Positions 1-7,659 of a DNA stretch of 64,000 nt are shown piece after piece. The stretch covers positions 1 to 64,000 of the forward strand of contig CAYIZP010000006.1 of NCBI GenBank assembly GCA_964367905.1, given 5' to 3'. The notes beneath the pieces are model-generated. The model was not told where the DNA came from. It saw nothing but the letters and a program-made list of their open reading frames with translations, and ran no database searches. Position 1 is the first letter of the stretch, and every line of letters starts with the position of its first letter. This DNA comes from CAUPWF01 sp964367905 (lineage in GTDB: Bacteria > Bacillota > Clostridia > Lachnospirales > Lachnospiraceae). The position numbers and the translations under genes were made by a program.

Positions 1-171
1 AAAATAAAATCATTATTTTTTTATTTTACTATTGACAATTATTAGCTGGACTTTGTTTTTGTTATCTTCCTTTTCACTAAACTAATAGTATTTAAATATT
101 TTATCAACCACAATCACTTTATTAAATGATGTTTTTGCTTATTTATTGATATTTTTCCATATTTCAACGTC

Positions 172-230
172 ATTGGGGACGTAGTTTTTCTTCAAAAAAC
201 TACGTCCCCAATGAAACAATCCCTGTCCCT
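172..230. repeat. Dispersed palindromic repeat, type A copy 1
   Basis: A perfect inverted repeat has 18-nt arms at 172-189 and 195-212 (ATTGGGGACGTAGTTTTT and its complement) around a 5-nt loop. A tail at 213-230 ends in ATCCCTGTCCCT. The same hairpin-plus-tail unit recurs at 17348, 25312 and 26710. This copy abuts the TAA of the next gene (232-234). It may act as a terminator but is mainly a repeat family. The 171 bases before it are AT-rich and show no gene. Confidence 0.9.
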
Positions 231-231
231 T

Positions 232-588
232 TTAAGCCAACATACCTCCTAAGGTTCCCCCTCCGGCACATACCAACATCGTTGTCAAAACACTGAAGTT
301 ATCCAATCCCCGATACACTACTAAAGATACGATTAACATCAATGCAAAATATACAATTCCAATTACGAACCCCCAGAAGAATTTCCTACTGCGAACAAAC
401 TTCCCCATGATGAATCCTCCAAGAACTGTAACTAATACATAAATTACAGTTATCGCAATGGAAACTACATTTGCCTGTAAACTAAATCGATACAAAACAA
501 ATGCTAAGAGTGCCAAGAATGCTCCTGTTACCAGATATGCTATCAGAAGTGACTTGAACATCCACGTAACATATTTTTTCTGTTCCAC
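232..588 (-). CDS. TIGR04086-type small membrane protein
   Basis: The 118-residue protein is almost entirely hydrophobic, with four predicted membrane segments (about residues 10-33, 40-62, 68-92 and 97-116) and short basic loops (KFVRSRK). Its size and layout match the TIGR04086/YrzE family of small Clostridia membrane proteins, whose function is unknown. In many relatives this family lies next to yajC and tgt; here it stands alone downstream of spoVT. The start is GTG at 588, preceded by a GGAAG/GGCGGAG purine stretch. The stop directly touches a dispersed palindromic repeat. Family assignment is from recognition and is moderate. Confidence 0.6.
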   Translation of the reverse strand: MEQKKYVTWMFKSLLIAYLVTGAFLALLAFVLYRFSLQANVVSIAITVIYVLVTVLGGFIMGKFVRSRKFFWGFVIGIVYFALMLIVSLVVYRGLDNFSVLTTMLVCAGGGTLGGMLA

Positions 589-654
589 CTACTCCGCCTA
601 CTTCCCTTCCTCATTCTGCTTTATCATATGCAGATTAGTAAGGATTTAGACCTC

Positions 655-1203
655 CTATTGTTCCATCTGACCCCCAAGATAATGGGCTCCTACGTTGGCT
701 AACTGTTTTTCTAATTCACCAAGTTCTTTTTTCTGATCTCTTTGCAAGATTACAATACTACCGATAATATCACCATCACAAACAATCGGTGTGATTAAGA
801 TTGCATAAGCCTCATTGGACATATTTTCCCAGATGTCTAGATACTCTTTTTCTTCTTTCTTAACTAGGACTTGTTTGCGCTGCTTCACAAGTTCTTCAAA
901 TTCTACTGTCAGACTTTTATTGATAGCCTCCTTCCTCCCACTTCCCTCTGCCACAATTACTTGATCCAAATCTGTAATGTATATGCTTTGTCCTATGGTA
1001 TCACTCATTGCAGCTGCATATAGGGTCGCATATTCGCTAAGTTCTCCTATCGGCGAATACTTCTTAAGCACCACCTCGCCATCTCTTCCAGTAAATATCT
1101 CCAGTGGATCTCCTTCACGAATTCGTAGAGTCCTTCGGATTTCTTTTGGTATTACGATTCTGCCTAACTCATCTATTCTTCTTACAATACCTGTAGCTTT
1201 CAT
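655..1203 (-). CDS. spoVT: Stage V sporulation protein T (AbrB/GAF regulator)
   Basis: SpoVT is a DNA-binding regulator that tunes sigma-G-dependent transcription in the forespore. Residues 1-50 form the AbrB swapped-hairpin DNA-binding domain (MKATGIVRRIDELGRIVIPK, then RRTLRIREGD). Residues 55-180 form the GAF-like C-terminal domain seen in SpoVT. The length of 182 aa matches the family (about 178-185). ATG at 1203 follows GGAGG by nine bases. That ribosome site lies in the right arm of a long hairpin, and a sigma-G-like promoter lies in the same region (see entries at 1208-1270). Upstream is trxA. Identification is firm. Confidence 0.95.
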   Translation of the reverse strand: MKATGIVRRIDELGRIVIPKEIRRTLRIREGDPLEIFTGRDGEVVLKKYSPIGELSEYATLYAAAMSDTIGQSIYITDLDQVIVAEGSGRKEAINKSLTVEFEELVKQRKQVLVKKEEKEYLDIWENMSNEAYAILITPIVCDGDIIGSIVILQRDQKKELGELEKQLANVGAHYLGGQMEQ

Positions 1204-1207
1204 AAAA

Positions 1208-1266
1208 AATTTCCTCCATTTACAGTTACTAGTGTTTTCTCTAGTATTTGTAAATTGGAGGAAATT
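1208..1266 (-). promoter_or_regulatory. Hairpin occluding the spoVT ribosome binding site
   Basis: An inverted repeat has outer arms at 1208-1217 and 1257-1266 (10 bp), middle arms at 1218-1224 and 1249-1255 (7 bp, one bulged T) and inner arms at 1228-1232 and 1241-1245 (5 bp). On the minus strand the right arm carries the GGAGG of spoVT and is followed by six T before ATG. The structure therefore looks like a terminator and a Shine-Dalgarno lock at once, acting on transcripts that read in from trxA. Confidence 0.75.
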
Positions 1267-1270
1267 ATTC
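1242..1270 (-). promoter_or_regulatory. Sigma-G-like promoter of spoVT
   Basis: On the minus strand GAATA (1270-1266), a 17-nt spacer and AATACTA (1248-1242) match the sigma-G consensus GMATR-N17/18-CATNNTA except for the first base of the -10. Transcription would start near 1235, inside the hairpin loop, so the left arm would be absent from this mRNA. spoVT is known to be a sigma-G gene in Bacillus; the site here is inferred from sequence. Confidence 0.6.
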
Positions 1271-1271
1271 C

Positions 1272-1583
1272 TTACACGTAATTTTTTACTTTTTCTACCA
1301 AGACGTCTTTGGATACAACTCCTATAACTCTATCTACCAACTCACCATCTTTGAATATCACCAATGTCGGTACGCTTTGCACCCCATGTTCTACTGCAAG
1401 TTCTTGTAGCTCATCGATATCAACTTTTAGAAATGTTGCCGCTCCATTCATTTCTTGATCGGCTGCTTCGAAATTTGGTCCCATCATCTTGCATGGTCCG
1501 CACCATGTTGCAAAAAAATCAATTATCACGGTTCCTGACTTAACTACTTCCTGAAACTCTTCTCTTGTCGATACTTTACTCAT
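1272..1583 (-). CDS. trxA: Thioredoxin
   Basis: This cytoplasmic thiol-disulfide oxidoreductase reduces protein disulfides. The 103-residue protein has the classical fold and the active site WCGPCK at about residues 28-33. The cis-proline is in SVPTLVIF and the FFATWC lead-in is typical. Length is standard (about 105). The gene lies 20 bp downstream of a small membrane protein at the end of the MacAB-like ABC operon, so it may be co-transcribed with it. It is separated from spoVT by the hairpin at 1208-1266. Start ATG follows a GGAGGG site. Confidence 0.95.
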   Translation of the reverse strand: MSKVSTREEFQEVVKSGTVIIDFFATWCGPCKMMGPNFEAADQEMNGAATFLKVDIDELQELAVEHGVQSVPTLVIFKDGELVDRVIGVVSKDVLVEKVKNYV

Positions 1584-1603
1584 ATTTACCCTCCTTGTTA
1601 TGT

Positions 1604-2038
1604 TTATACATTCGTTGCTTCAAAACCTAGTTCTTCAACATCATCGGATTGATACACGCCCCATAGATACAATACTGGAAGCACAAGACTAAGTGCTCCA
1701 CTAATCATTGCAAGTCCTAATCCACCAATGGCAATACTATCAATGGTACTATAGATTAAGTATAATATATATATACCCATCATAATATAGCATACCTTCT
1801 TAGACTTACCTAACAAACCAACAATTGCTGCTGCTAACCCGAATACATTTACTGCTAATCCCAATATCAAAAGTGGAATATTATAAATATCTTCTACTCC
1901 TTGCATTCCAGACTCTTCCATCAATTCTATCATCATCGGAGCTGTAATAATAGAAAAAATACTTGCAATAATTCCTAGTGACATAAATACAATTTGAATA
2001 ATTGATACTACCTTTAATAGTTTCCCTGTTTTATACAT
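1604..2038 (-). CDS. Small four-helix membrane protein, unknown function
   Basis: The 144-residue protein has four predicted membrane segments (about 10-33, 50-75, 82-103 and 105-128) and an acidic C-terminus (SDDVEELGFEATNV). I do not recognise a named family. GAGGAGG lies six bases before ATG. The gene follows the MacB-like permease by 92 bp on the same strand, so it may belong to that ABC operon as an accessory membrane protein. That role is inferred only from position. Confidence 0.7.
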   Translation of the reverse strand: MYKTGKLLKVVSIIQIVFMSLGIIASIFSIITAPMMIELMEESGMQGVEDIYNIPLLILGLAVNVFGLAAAIVGLLGKSKKVCYIMMGIYILYLIYSTIDSIAIGGLGLAMISGALSLVLPVLYLWGVYQSDDVEELGFEATNV

Positions 2039-2130
2039 CTTATTCCTCCTCTTTTCCCTTTGCGCGTTTACATATATTCCTTTATAGCTTTTACTTTATC
2101 ATTAGTCTTTATATTTTTCAAGTTGTTTCT

Positions 2131-3363
2131 TTACATTTGTCTCAACGCTTCAATCGGGGTCATCCTCGCAGCTTTTCTAGCTGGATATATTCCAAATACA
2201 ATTCCAACTCCACATGAGAATCCTGTAGCAAGTAAAATTGCCTCAATGGATAAGCTTGCTGATAACCCTCCAACCCCTGTAAATTCTATCAATTGGGCAA
2301 CTCCTCCTCCAATCATGATTCCGATGATTCCACCGATTCCAGAGATGATTGCTGATTCACATAAAAACTGTGTCACTACAGAAGATGTCTTTGCCCCAAG
2401 GGCTTTGCGAATTCCAATTTCCCTTCTTCTCTCAGTAACCGAAACCAGCATAATATTCATGACCCCAATCCCACCTACTAGTAGGGAAATACTCGCCACA
2501 AATGCCACAAATGCTGTCATTGCATCTAGTACTGATGTAATCATTGTCAAATCCATCACTGCCTCTCGCTGAAACTTGCTTTCTTCTCCTCGCCCGTGCC
2601 GAACATCTAACACATCGATTGCTTCTTTCGCCACCGCATTTTCATCAGCTTCATTTGGGAGATATAAGGTGACACTTGAAAATCCATCATACTCCACGCC
2701 CCAGTTCTGCGCAGCAGTATACGGCATCTCTATCATAATTGGCATGCTCATACCAAACATCTCCATAGTAGCTTCTGTTTCCTCTGCATATGCTTGGTCT
2801 ACATCGCGAATCCCCTTAATCATTGCAGAAACGATGGAGCCACCAATTTGCATATCCATATTCATTCCAATTACATCATCTGTTCCAAAAAGATACACTG
2901 CAGACATTCGATCTATTACCACAACCATGGATGCATTCTGCATATCAACATCTGTGAAATATTCGCCAAGAATAATTTCCTTTTTTGTCTCATCACCTTC
3001 TGCGTCTGGAGTCGTCAATGTGATATAAGCATCAAACTCGCCTTTTCTCGTCTCGGTAGTTCCAAATTCCATAAAAGAAGAAACCACCCCATCTATAGAG
3101 TCTCCTAGTGCGACACTAAGGGCTTCCATATCTTCTAGCGTGATAATATTGGGATCATCCACTTCCTCTGGATTAACTGTTACATTGATGCTAGATAAGC
3201 TAGCCACCTCCACAAACTCCTCTTGAATTCCATTTCCGATGGATACAATGGTAATCACTGCTGATATTCCAATAATAATCCCCAACATCGTAAGAAAAGA
3301 ACGTCCCTTATTCTGCTTGATATTATACAAGGCCATTTTTACATATTCGATAAATTGTGTCAT
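2131..3363 (-). CDS. MacB-like ABC transporter permease (FtsX fold)
   Basis: The 410-residue permease has the MacB layout: an N-terminal membrane helix (about 20-42, with SFLTMLGIIIGISAV), a large extracytoplasmic MacB_PCD domain (about 45-265), and a three-helix FtsX domain (about 280-405) containing GGIGVMNIMLVSVTERRREI and RKAARMTPIEALR. It should form the membrane part of a tripartite ABC exporter with the ATPase at 4958-5659 and the adaptor at 3366-4904. Such MacB-type systems act mechanically on periplasmic or extracellular substrates; the substrate here is not known. Only two bases separate it from the adaptor stop, indicating one mRNA. Confidence 0.9.
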   Translation of the reverse strand: MTQFIEYVKMALYNIKQNKGRSFLTMLGIIIGISAVITIVSIGNGIQEEFVEVASLSSINVTVNPEEVDDPNIITLEDMEALSVALGDSIDGVVSSFMEFGTTETRKGEFDAYITLTTPDAEGDETKKEIILGEYFTDVDMQNASMVVVIDRMSAVYLFGTDDVIGMNMDMQIGGSIVSAMIKGIRDVDQAYAEETEATMEMFGMSMPIMIEMPYTAAQNWGVEYDGFSSVTLYLPNEADENAVAKEAIDVLDVRHGRGEESKFQREAVMDLTMITSVLDAMTAFVAFVASISLLVGGIGVMNIMLVSVTERRREIGIRKALGAKTSSVVTQFLCESAIISGIGGIIGIMIGGGVAQLIEFTGVGGLSASLSIEAILLATGFSCGVGIVFGIYPARKAARMTPIEALRQM

Positions 3364-3365
3364 GG

Positions 3366-4904
3366 CTACACCCCTTGTTTCTCAATTCCTAGAACGCTTT
3401 TTCCTTCCAATTCCCCTACGTCCCCATCAATTACCATGTCACCTTCCTCTAATCCATCTACTACTTCACTATACATATGATCATAGACTCCTAGTTGAAC
3501 AAATCGCTTTTCTACAATACCATCTGACATTACATAAACAAAATCACCTTCTGTGGAAACATTCGTTACTGCTGTCGGAACAACTACAACCCCCTCCGCA
3601 CTCGCTACGGCCAGATTCACCTTCGCTTCTACTCCGATGAAAATACTATCATCAGGGTTTGTAATTCGAACCTTTGCACTAATGGATGGAGTCCCCTTGT
3701 CATTCGGCATTGCAATCTTATCAACTTCTTCCAATATACCCTGATACTTGGAAGCACCTAATGTTATCTCCGCTTCATTGCCCTCTATTAGCTTATCAAA
3801 ATCACTAGTTGGAACTGAAATAGAAACCTCCACTTCCTCATTACTAACCAGTGTAATGATTGGACTTCCTTGCGCTGTCACTCCGCCTTCTTGCACCATA
3901 ATCTGGGATACTACACCATCGGTCTCGGCTACAATCCCTAGTTTTGCAAGACTCAATGCCTGCTCTGCACTCAATTGCTCGATTTCAGCCAATTCCTGCG
4001 AAATTGCCATATTATTCTTCTGGGCTTGACTAATTCCAGATGTAGAAGCAGCTTGAGTCTTTGCATCCTCTAAGCTCATTCTCAGAGCATCAATTTCTTG
4101 TTGTAATTGCGCCTGTTGTGTCGCAGTTCCCCCACTTGGAGTCCCAAGCGCTAACAATTCAGCTTCTATTGTTCGCAATTCAATCTCTAGATTACTGATT
4201 GTAGTAGTTGCTGTGGTTGCCATGGCTAACAATTCCTGATACTTCGGATCTGTGTCTGATACTTTCTGTAATTCTAATTCTGCATTCTCTTTGATTGCTA
4301 TCTGCTCACTTTGACTATTGAGGTTCTCTTTTTTCTTCTGTTCTAATTCGGTGATTTTCACTATGAGTGCAGCAATTTCTGGAGCCATTGCCTCATCATC
4401 TTTCTTCAATTGACTCAATTGGCTTTCTTTCTCGCTAATCTGCCCCTCCAACTGTGCAATGCTATTTGCACTGAGTTGTTGCGCTTGTGCCGCCTGATTC
4501 TGTGCATCTGCATTGGTATTTAACACACTGGTTAGATTTAAGTCTGTCTGTGTCGACATCTTCTCTAAATCCTTTGTATCAAAGCTGACTAGCACATCAC
4601 CTTTTTTTACTACTTGCCCTACTTGGGTCGTAATCTCCTGCACTGGTGCATTACTCGGCGCATAGTAAGTCTGATTCATCTGGCTTTCCACAAGTCCAGA
4701 TGTGGTGTACTCTTGTCGTATATCCCCTTTTTCAATTGTGATATATTCCACTTGCTGTATAGTTTCCCCTTGAGGAACCAACAGGGTGATTCCTACCACA
4801 ATAAGTGCAACCACCCCTAGTATGGGAAAAATCACCCATGCTGGTAACTTTTTTTTGTTTTTTTTACTCTTTTTCACCTGTTCCACTGCTACTATTTCGC
4901 TCAT
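3366..4904 (-). CDS. MacA/HlyD-type membrane fusion adaptor
   Basis: The protein has a basic cytoplasmic N-terminus, one membrane helix (about residues 20-43), a split lipoyl domain (VGQVVKKGDVLVSFD near 85), a very long coiled coil (about 100-320, rich in Q/E/L) and a beta-barrel C-terminal part. This is the adaptor of a MacAB-type exporter. Start ATG 4904 is preferred because GGGAGAG lies nine bases upstream; an in-frame ATG at 4949 has no good ribosome site and would add 15 residues. From 4904 the length is 512 aa. The coiled coil is longer than in most Gram-positive adaptors. It is located between its ATPase and permease genes. Confidence 0.88.
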   Translation of the reverse strand: MSEIVAVEQVKKSKKNKKKLPAWVIFPILGVVALIVVGITLLVPQGETIQQVEYITIEKGDIRQEYTTSGLVESQMNQTYYAPSNAPVQEITTQVGQVVKKGDVLVSFDTKDLEKMSTQTDLNLTSVLNTNADAQNQAAQAQQLSANSIAQLEGQISEKESQLSQLKKDDEAMAPEIAALIVKITELEQKKKENLNSQSEQIAIKENAELELQKVSDTDPKYQELLAMATTATTTISNLEIELRTIEAELLALGTPSGGTATQQAQLQQEIDALRMSLEDAKTQAASTSGISQAQKNNMAISQELAEIEQLSAEQALSLAKLGIVAETDGVVSQIMVQEGGVTAQGSPIITLVSNEEVEVSISVPTSDFDKLIEGNEAEITLGASKYQGILEEVDKIAMPNDKGTPSISAKVRITNPDDSIFIGVEAKVNLAVASAEGVVVVPTAVTNVSTEGDFVYVMSDGIVEKRFVQLGVYDHMYSEVVDGLEEGDMVIDGDVGELEGKSVLGIEKQGV

Positions 4905-4957
4905 TTTCTCGTCTCTCCCTTCAAGCCTATTCGCTACTTTTACATGCATTGTTTCAC

Positions 4958-5659
4958 CTATTCTGCCTCACTATCTTTTACACTTGTATCCTCGACGATT
5001 TTACCGTCTTTTAACACCACCATTCGATCTGCGATTTCTGCAAGCTCCTTCGCATGAGTAATCATAATAATAGTGCTTCCTTCTTTATGTAATTGTCTCA
5101 GAATCTGAATAACCTCTTCCGTAGATGATGAATCTAAATTTCCTGTCGGTTCATCAGCTAATATAATGGACGGCTTTGCTGCTATGGCTCTGGCAACAGC
5201 AACTCTCTGTTGTTGCCCTCCTGAGAGCTCTGCTGGACGATGTTTCATCCGCTCCTTCAGTCCTACTTTCTCCAATGACTCCACTGCTAATATTCTACGC
5301 TGCTTCTTCCCAATCCCCCGATAAATCAGTGGCAGCTCCACATTTCCAATCGCATCCAAGTTAGCAATTAGGTTAAATCCTTGAAAGATAAATCCAATCT
5401 CCTGATTTCGAATCACAGACAAATCATCATCTTTTAACTTCTCAACTTCCTTCCCCGCTAGATTATACTTACCTTTTGTTGGGATATCAAGACACCCTAT
5501 CATATTCATCAAAGTGGATTTCCCTGACCCCGACTGTCCTACAATTGCCACAAATTCACCTGTGTCAATCCGTAACGAAACATTATCTAATGCACGCACT
5601 TCATTCTCGCCTGGATTGTATATCTTGGACATATCTTCAATCTCAATCAACGCATTCAT
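4958..5659 (-). CDS. MacB/LolD-type ABC transporter ATP-binding protein
   Basis: The 233-residue ATPase has Walker A GQSGSGKST (about 40), Q-loop IFQGFNLI, signature LSGGQQQR, Walker B IILADEPTGNLD and the H-loop MITHAKELA. The GNLD pattern is characteristic of the LolD/MacB/YtrE subfamily. It is the first gene of the ATPase-adaptor-permease operon and should power it by ATP hydrolysis. Upstream lie a consensus promoter and a 22-bp dyad that is also present in front of the GntR-ABC operon at 46.7 kb (see 5721-5760). The neighbouring adaptor and MacB permease confirm the system type. Confidence 0.93.
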   Translation of the reverse strand: MNALIEIEDMSKIYNPGENEVRALDNVSLRIDTGEFVAIVGQSGSGKSTLMNMIGCLDIPTKGKYNLAGKEVEKLKDDDLSVIRNQEIGFIFQGFNLIANLDAIGNVELPLIYRGIGKKQRRILAVESLEKVGLKERMKHRPAELSGGQQQRVAVARAIAAKPSIILADEPTGNLDSSSTEEVIQILRQLHKEGSTIIMITHAKELAEIADRMVVLKDGKIVEDTSVKDSEAE

Positions 5660-5720
5660 CTAAGTCTCTCCCTCATCGCCATTTTGTACTGCTATACTGC
5701 TTCATTGTATCATTGTGTTG

Positions 5721-5760
5721 TTGTACTGTAAATATAATACAACAGAACAACTTTTGTCAA
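5721..5760 (-). promoter_or_regulatory. Promoter and YtrA-type operator of the MacAB-like operon
   Basis: On the minus strand TTGACA (5760-5755), 17 bases and TTATAT (5737-5732) form a sigma-A promoter. A dyad at 5742-5721, TTGTATTA-N6-CAGTACAA, overlaps the -10. It matches the dyad at 46706-46727 in 20 of 22 positions. A GntR protein of the YtrA subfamily is encoded directly behind that second copy, so it is the likely binder of both. Confidence 0.75.
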
Positions 5761-5808
5761 TAGAAATCTATAAATTAATAAATAGGGAAACAAAGTATTC
5801 CTATAATC

Positions 5809-5854
5809 AAAAAAATATGGAGTCGCCTGATAAAACGATATCAACCGACTCCAT
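5809..5854 (-). terminator. Rho-independent terminator-like hairpin
   Basis: Nine-bp arms ATGGAGTCG (5817-5825) and CGACTCCAT (5846-5854) are separated by 20 bases. On the minus strand the stem is followed within two bases by seven T. It ends the transcript that reads through the NAD(P)HX repair gene and the broken gene at 5887-6132. Confidence 0.75.
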
Positions 5855-5886
5855 GGCTTAAAAAAAACCTTATTTAATTCCTTATC

Positions 5887-6132
5887 TCAACTCACTTCTT
5901 CTATCTCTATCTCGCACTCTTTCTTATTATGAGCCACTCCCATAAGCAAAGTAGCCCCTTCATATTGACTGCATATTTCTTATCCTTAATCTGTCTCATA
6001 GCCTCACGTACTTCTTTTTTTATATCGTCACCTTGTTTAAATTCAATCACTAGATTCGGATATCTCCCTTGATTGTGTGAAGTCAAACTAATATCACTAC
6101 GTCCATACCATGCGCTAGATATCAGAACAATT
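5887..6132 (-). pseudogene. Remnant of a PD-(D/E)XK nuclease/AAA-ATPase-like protein
   Basis: Minus-strand translation gives SAWYGRSDISLTS, then YPNLVIEFKQGDDIKKEV and EAMRQIKDKKYAVNMK, and after a one-base frame change near 5957 GATLLMGVAHNKK ending at TGA 5887-5889. This matches the C-terminal PD-(D/E)XK domain (GR.D, then hIEFK) of the widespread AAA-ATPase-like/DUF1703 proteins. The whole N-terminal ATPase part is missing and the frame is broken, so the copy is dead. It directly follows the NAD(P)HX repair gene. These proteins are usually 500-600 aa and often present in many copies per genome. Confidence 0.8.
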
Positions 6133-7620
6133 TTATTTCATCAAATCACTTGCAATTACACCATGCTCCGAATATTCTTCATTCGCCTTGATTCCTGCCT
6201 CTGCATGCAAATACGCGCCATACGCTGCCGCCTGAACCGGTATCATTCCAATACACAATAATCCCGCCACAATCCCCGTCAACACATCACCAGTTCCTCC
6301 TTTTGCAAGTGCACTCGTACCATTGATATTCAGATAGGTCTGATCTCGCCCATCTGTAATGACACTCGTAGCATCTTTTAATAAACAAATCACCCTATTT
6401 TTTTCGCTATACTCTCTCGCATATTGGATCGGCGATTGCTTTATATCTTCAATAGAATCTCCTGTCAATCGACTCATCTCCTTCATATGTGGGGTAATAA
6501 TGATATTATCTCTATACTGTTTTTCTAGACTTATATCTTCTGATATTGTATTCAATGCATCCGAATCCACTACCATAGGAACTGTTGTCCTCTTCAATGC
6601 CACTTCTACAAGTCTCTTCGACACTTCCCCACGACCTAGCCCTGGTCCGATTACCATCGTCGTTGCCCACTGATACACAGCCGCGATTGCTTCCTCAGAC
6701 ACGTCCTCATCATAACCTTCTACAATTGCCTCTGGTAATTGCATCTGCAAGATAGAACAATTCTCCCTTGCTGTATAGATTTTCACAAGTCCCGCACCTG
6801 TTCGATATGCCGCCAATGCTGATAAATATGCCGCTCCGCACATTCCACCACTCCCTGCTACAATCAATAACTTCCCATAGGTACCCTTATTGGCTAGAGC
6901 ATTACGTCTGGGAATATTCTCACAATCCGTCTGCTCTAGAATCATCACTTCTGTATCTTGTCCAAACTCACAAAGCATCTGAACTCTCTCGCCTCTTGGA
7001 AATCCAATCTTTGCCGTGAAAACTTTTCCCGTATACAACTTTCCTCTTCCCAAATACAAACCAAGCTTCTCATATTCAAAAGTCACGGTTCGTGTAGCCT
7101 TCACTGCACATCCTAGAACTTGCCCCGTTGTTGCACAGAGCCCTGAAGGAAGATCAATGGCGATTACCTCCTGACAATCTGCTTCATTGATTCTACCAAT
7201 CACTTCTTTGTATTCACCTGCCACCGCTCTAGCCAATCCAATTCCAAAGATGCCATCGATAATGCATTCGTTTGAATCTGGATCAAATTCATTCATGGTA
7301 AATAAGGGGATTTCTAGTTGCTCCACCATATTTTTTTGTATATAAAACTCTTCTGTAGCTTTCGATTGATGCCCTACCAATACGACTTTTACTTCATAAG
7401 CATCTTGATGAAGTAGTCTTGCAACTACCAATCCATCTGCTCCATTATTTCCACATCCACATACACACCAAACGATTGTGTCTTTCGTGATATGCCGAAC
7501 CACTTCCTTGTAGACTGCAAGTGCTGCATGCTCCATCAGTATAAGAGAGGGGAATCCTTGTTGTTGAATGATTCTTGCTTCTACCTCTTGCATTTGCTGT
7601 GCACTCAAACATCTTCTCAT
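6133..7620 (-). CDS. nnr: Bifunctional NAD(P)H-hydrate epimerase/dehydratase
   Basis: This repairs damaged NAD(P)H hydrates: the N-terminal YjeF domain (about 1-210; GCGNNGADGLVVARLL, DGIFGIG, AIDLPSGL) epimerises NAD(P)HX, and the C-terminal carbohydrate-kinase-like domain (about 230-495; GSGGMCGAAYLSALAA, GPGLGRG, DSDALN, GGTGDVLTG) dehydrates it with ADP. Start ATG 7620 is chosen because GAGGAGG lies eight bases upstream; an in-frame start at 7644 has none. Length 495 aa is normal for the fusion. It is the last gene of the apt-relA-aspS run and is separated from aspS by a short fragment of the dispersed repeat. Confidence 0.95.
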   Translation of the reverse strand: MRRCLSAQQMQEVEARIIQQQGFPSLILMEHAALAVYKEVVRHITKDTIVWCVCGCGNNGADGLVVARLLHQDAYEVKVVLVGHQSKATEEFYIQKNMVEQLEIPLFTMNEFDPDSNECIIDGIFGIGLARAVAGEYKEVIGRINEADCQEVIAIDLPSGLCATTGQVLGCAVKATRTVTFEYEKLGLYLGRGKLYTGKVFTAKIGFPRGERVQMLCEFGQDTEVMILEQTDCENIPRRNALANKGTYGKLLIVAGSGGMCGAAYLSALAAYRTGAGLVKIYTARENCSILQMQLPEAIVEGYDEDVSEEAIAAVYQWATTMVIGPGLGRGEVSKRLVEVALKRTTVPMVVDSDALNTISEDISLEKQYRDNIIITPHMKEMSRLTGDSIEDIKQSPIQYAREYSEKNRVICLLKDATSVITDGRDQTYLNINGTSALAKGGTGDVLTGIVAGLLCIGMIPVQAAAYGAYLHAEAGIKANEEYSEHGVIASDLMK

Positions 7621-7643
7621 GGTCAAAACCTCCTCATTTTTCA

Positions 7644-7659
7644 AAAAGGGACAGGGGAC
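7644..7659. repeat. Fragment of the dispersed GGGACAGGG repeat
   Basis: AAAAAGGGACAGGGGA lies directly next to the aspS stop (TAG complement at 7659-7661). It matches the tail segment of the type A repeats without the hairpin. It separates aspS from the NAD(P)HX repair gene. Confidence 0.6.

Noticed and set aside
1..171. Promoter-like TTGACA at 34-39 on the plus strand
   Set aside because: No matching -10 at 16-18 bases and no plus-strand gene follows.
2131..5659. MacAB-like operon as a macrolide exporter
   Set aside because: MacB-type transporters have many substrates; the regulator link points to envelope stress, and nothing in the sequence shows macrolide specificity.
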